A stretch of DNA of 6,334 nt. It comes from Ruminococcus callidus (GTDB taxonomy: Bacteria; Bacillota; Clostridia; Oscillospirales; Ruminococcaceae). The DNA lies in assembly GCF_020709055.1 (NCBI RefSeq), contig NZ_JAJFCK010000073.1:1-6334 (forward strand). Direction: 5' to 3'. Positions 5,879 to 6,334 of this stretch are shown piece by piece. Below the pieces are notes generated by a model that made no database searches, was not told the DNA's origin, and was given only the letters and a program-made list of their open reading frames with translations. How positions within the stretch are numbered: position 1 is the first letter of the stretch; each line of letters starts with the position of its first letter. The translations under genes were made by a program, and so were the position numbers.

Positions 5879-6334
5879 AATCGGTCAAAATCCCTCTGAT
5901 CTGCCAGCACATCATAATGACACTCGTCATTCTCCCGTTCGGTAAACATATCATTCACCAAACCAATGGTCAAAAAATCCAAATCGCCCATTGACAAACC
6001 AAGCTGAACGCACCGCAACAAAAACAGCGGTGTGGTCATCGGTCGGTCAATCGGGCGATGTTTTTTTTAGATTGAACCTGTGTTTCTACGTTCAAACCCC
6101 AGAGGTCGATCAGCTGCGGTAAGATCTCATAGATGCTGAACGTGTTAAACTGTTCCAGCCACTCGTCCGGCGATGCCGGAATGGCTGCATCGGCGTGTTT
6201 TGCCATGATGTAGGCGATGTTCTCAAACACCTCAAGGCTTTCAATGTCCAGTGCGGAGGATTTCTCTGTATTTTCTCCCACAGACTTTTGCAGTGCTGCA
6301 AAGTCCTGATAAATATCTCTGCGGAATTTCAGAC
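5875..6334 (-). CDS. Tail assembly chaperone G-T fusion (via -1 frameshift), 5'-partial
   Basis: Reading G from the right edge, slipping back one base at A AAA AAC (6066-6060), and continuing in the -1 frame adds 61 residues. The extension begins HRPIDRPMTTPLF and contains MGDLDFLTIGLVNDMFTERE near its middle, ending in ADQRDFDRF and TAG at 5877-5875. The GDLDFLTIGLVxDM pattern with a DFDRF ending is typical of the T part of G-T chaperones in Firmicute siphophages. In lambda and relatives G and G-T bind the tape measure and recruit tail tube subunits, and the ratio of the two is set by frameshifting. The T part has no Shine-Dalgarno of its own. The T frame ends exactly where the toxin-antitoxin cassette begins. 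Confidence 0.82.
6036..6334 (-). CDS. Tail assembly chaperone G (zero-frame product), 5'-partial
   Basis: The zero frame is open from the right edge (first full codon at 6332) to TGA at 6038-6036, about 98 residues ending VQSKKNIARLTDR. A GTG at 6281 is not a convincing start: the frame remains open upstream (LKFRRDIYQDFAALQKS) and no Shine-Dalgarno is near, so the true start is outside the window. The protein is mixed helical and acidic (ALDIESLEVFENIAYIMAKH, WLEQFNTFSIYEILPQLIDL), consistent with a G-like tail chaperone and placed immediately upstream of the tape measure gene as in other siphophages. It lacks recognisable catalytic motifs. Identification depends largely on the frameshift signal and position. 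Confidence 0.75.
   Translation of the reverse strand, partial: LKFRRDIYQDFAALQKSVGENTEKSSALDIESLEVFENIAYIMAKHADAAIPASPDEWLEQFNTFSIYEILPQLIDLWGLNVETQVQSKKNIARLTDR
6060..6066 (-). other. Programmed -1 ribosomal frameshift slippery site
   Basis: Minus strand reads TCT AAA AAA AAC ATC in the G frame, so the heptamer A AAA AAC sits in the correct X XXY YYZ phase, within an A8 run. Both tRNAs can re-pair after a -1 shift. A weak stem, CATCG with CGATG (minus strand 6060-6056 with 6041-6037), lies directly after it and includes part of the zero-frame stop region; its role as a stimulator is uncertain. Confidence 0.85.

Noticed and set aside
5916..5931. AATGAC-ACTC-GTCATT hairpin as a terminator for the toxin operon
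   Set aside because: The stem is short and AT-rich with no T-run after it, and it lies inside the T coding sequence on the other strand.

Overview
The window is a piece of a siphophage-type prophage (or temperate phage) tail module, most likely from a Gram-positive Firmicute of the Clostridia (gut Ruminococcaceae/Lachnospiraceae-like). This rests on the tape-measure start MANRIKGITVEIGG, the strong AGGGG/GGAGG ribosome binding sites, the moderate GC and the style of the toxin-antitoxin pair. The organism call is inference; the phage tail identity is well supported.

Late tail genes run leftward on the minus strand in canonical siphophage order. From right to left they are the tail assembly chaperone G with its -1 frameshift extension T (right edge, 5'-partial), the tail tape measure protein (about 5141 to 1633), and a distal tail (Dit/Sipho_tail) protein (718 to the left edge, 3'-partial). 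G/T contains a textbook A AAA AAC slippery site at 6066-6060, and the -1 frame then stays open for 61 residues to position 5875.

Two accessory cassettes on the opposite strand interrupt this operon, one on each side of the tape measure gene. Between T and the tape measure is a type II toxin-antitoxin operon (Phd/YefM-like antitoxin, PIN-domain toxin) with a consensus promoter and a perfect 10-bp inverted repeat around its -35 box. Between the tape measure and Dit is a polytopic membrane protein resembling a degenerate CPBP (Abi/Rce1-like) family member. It has its own consensus promoter and a strong terminator that works in both directions. By eye both cassettes are more AT-rich than the tail genes and look like morons (lysogenic-conversion or defence cargo).

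The tape measure gene is split over two frames. Its 11-residue repeat array spans 1022 nt (3149 to 2128), whereas 31 uninterrupted units need 1023 nt. Exactly one base is therefore missing (or there is a single -1 slip), best placed in a T4 run at 2653-2650 on the minus strand. Either this is a damaged prophage, an assembly error, or an unusual recoding event. There is no gene-free stretch over 300 bases; the gaps at 719-844, 1544-1632 and 5142-5231 hold regulatory signals.
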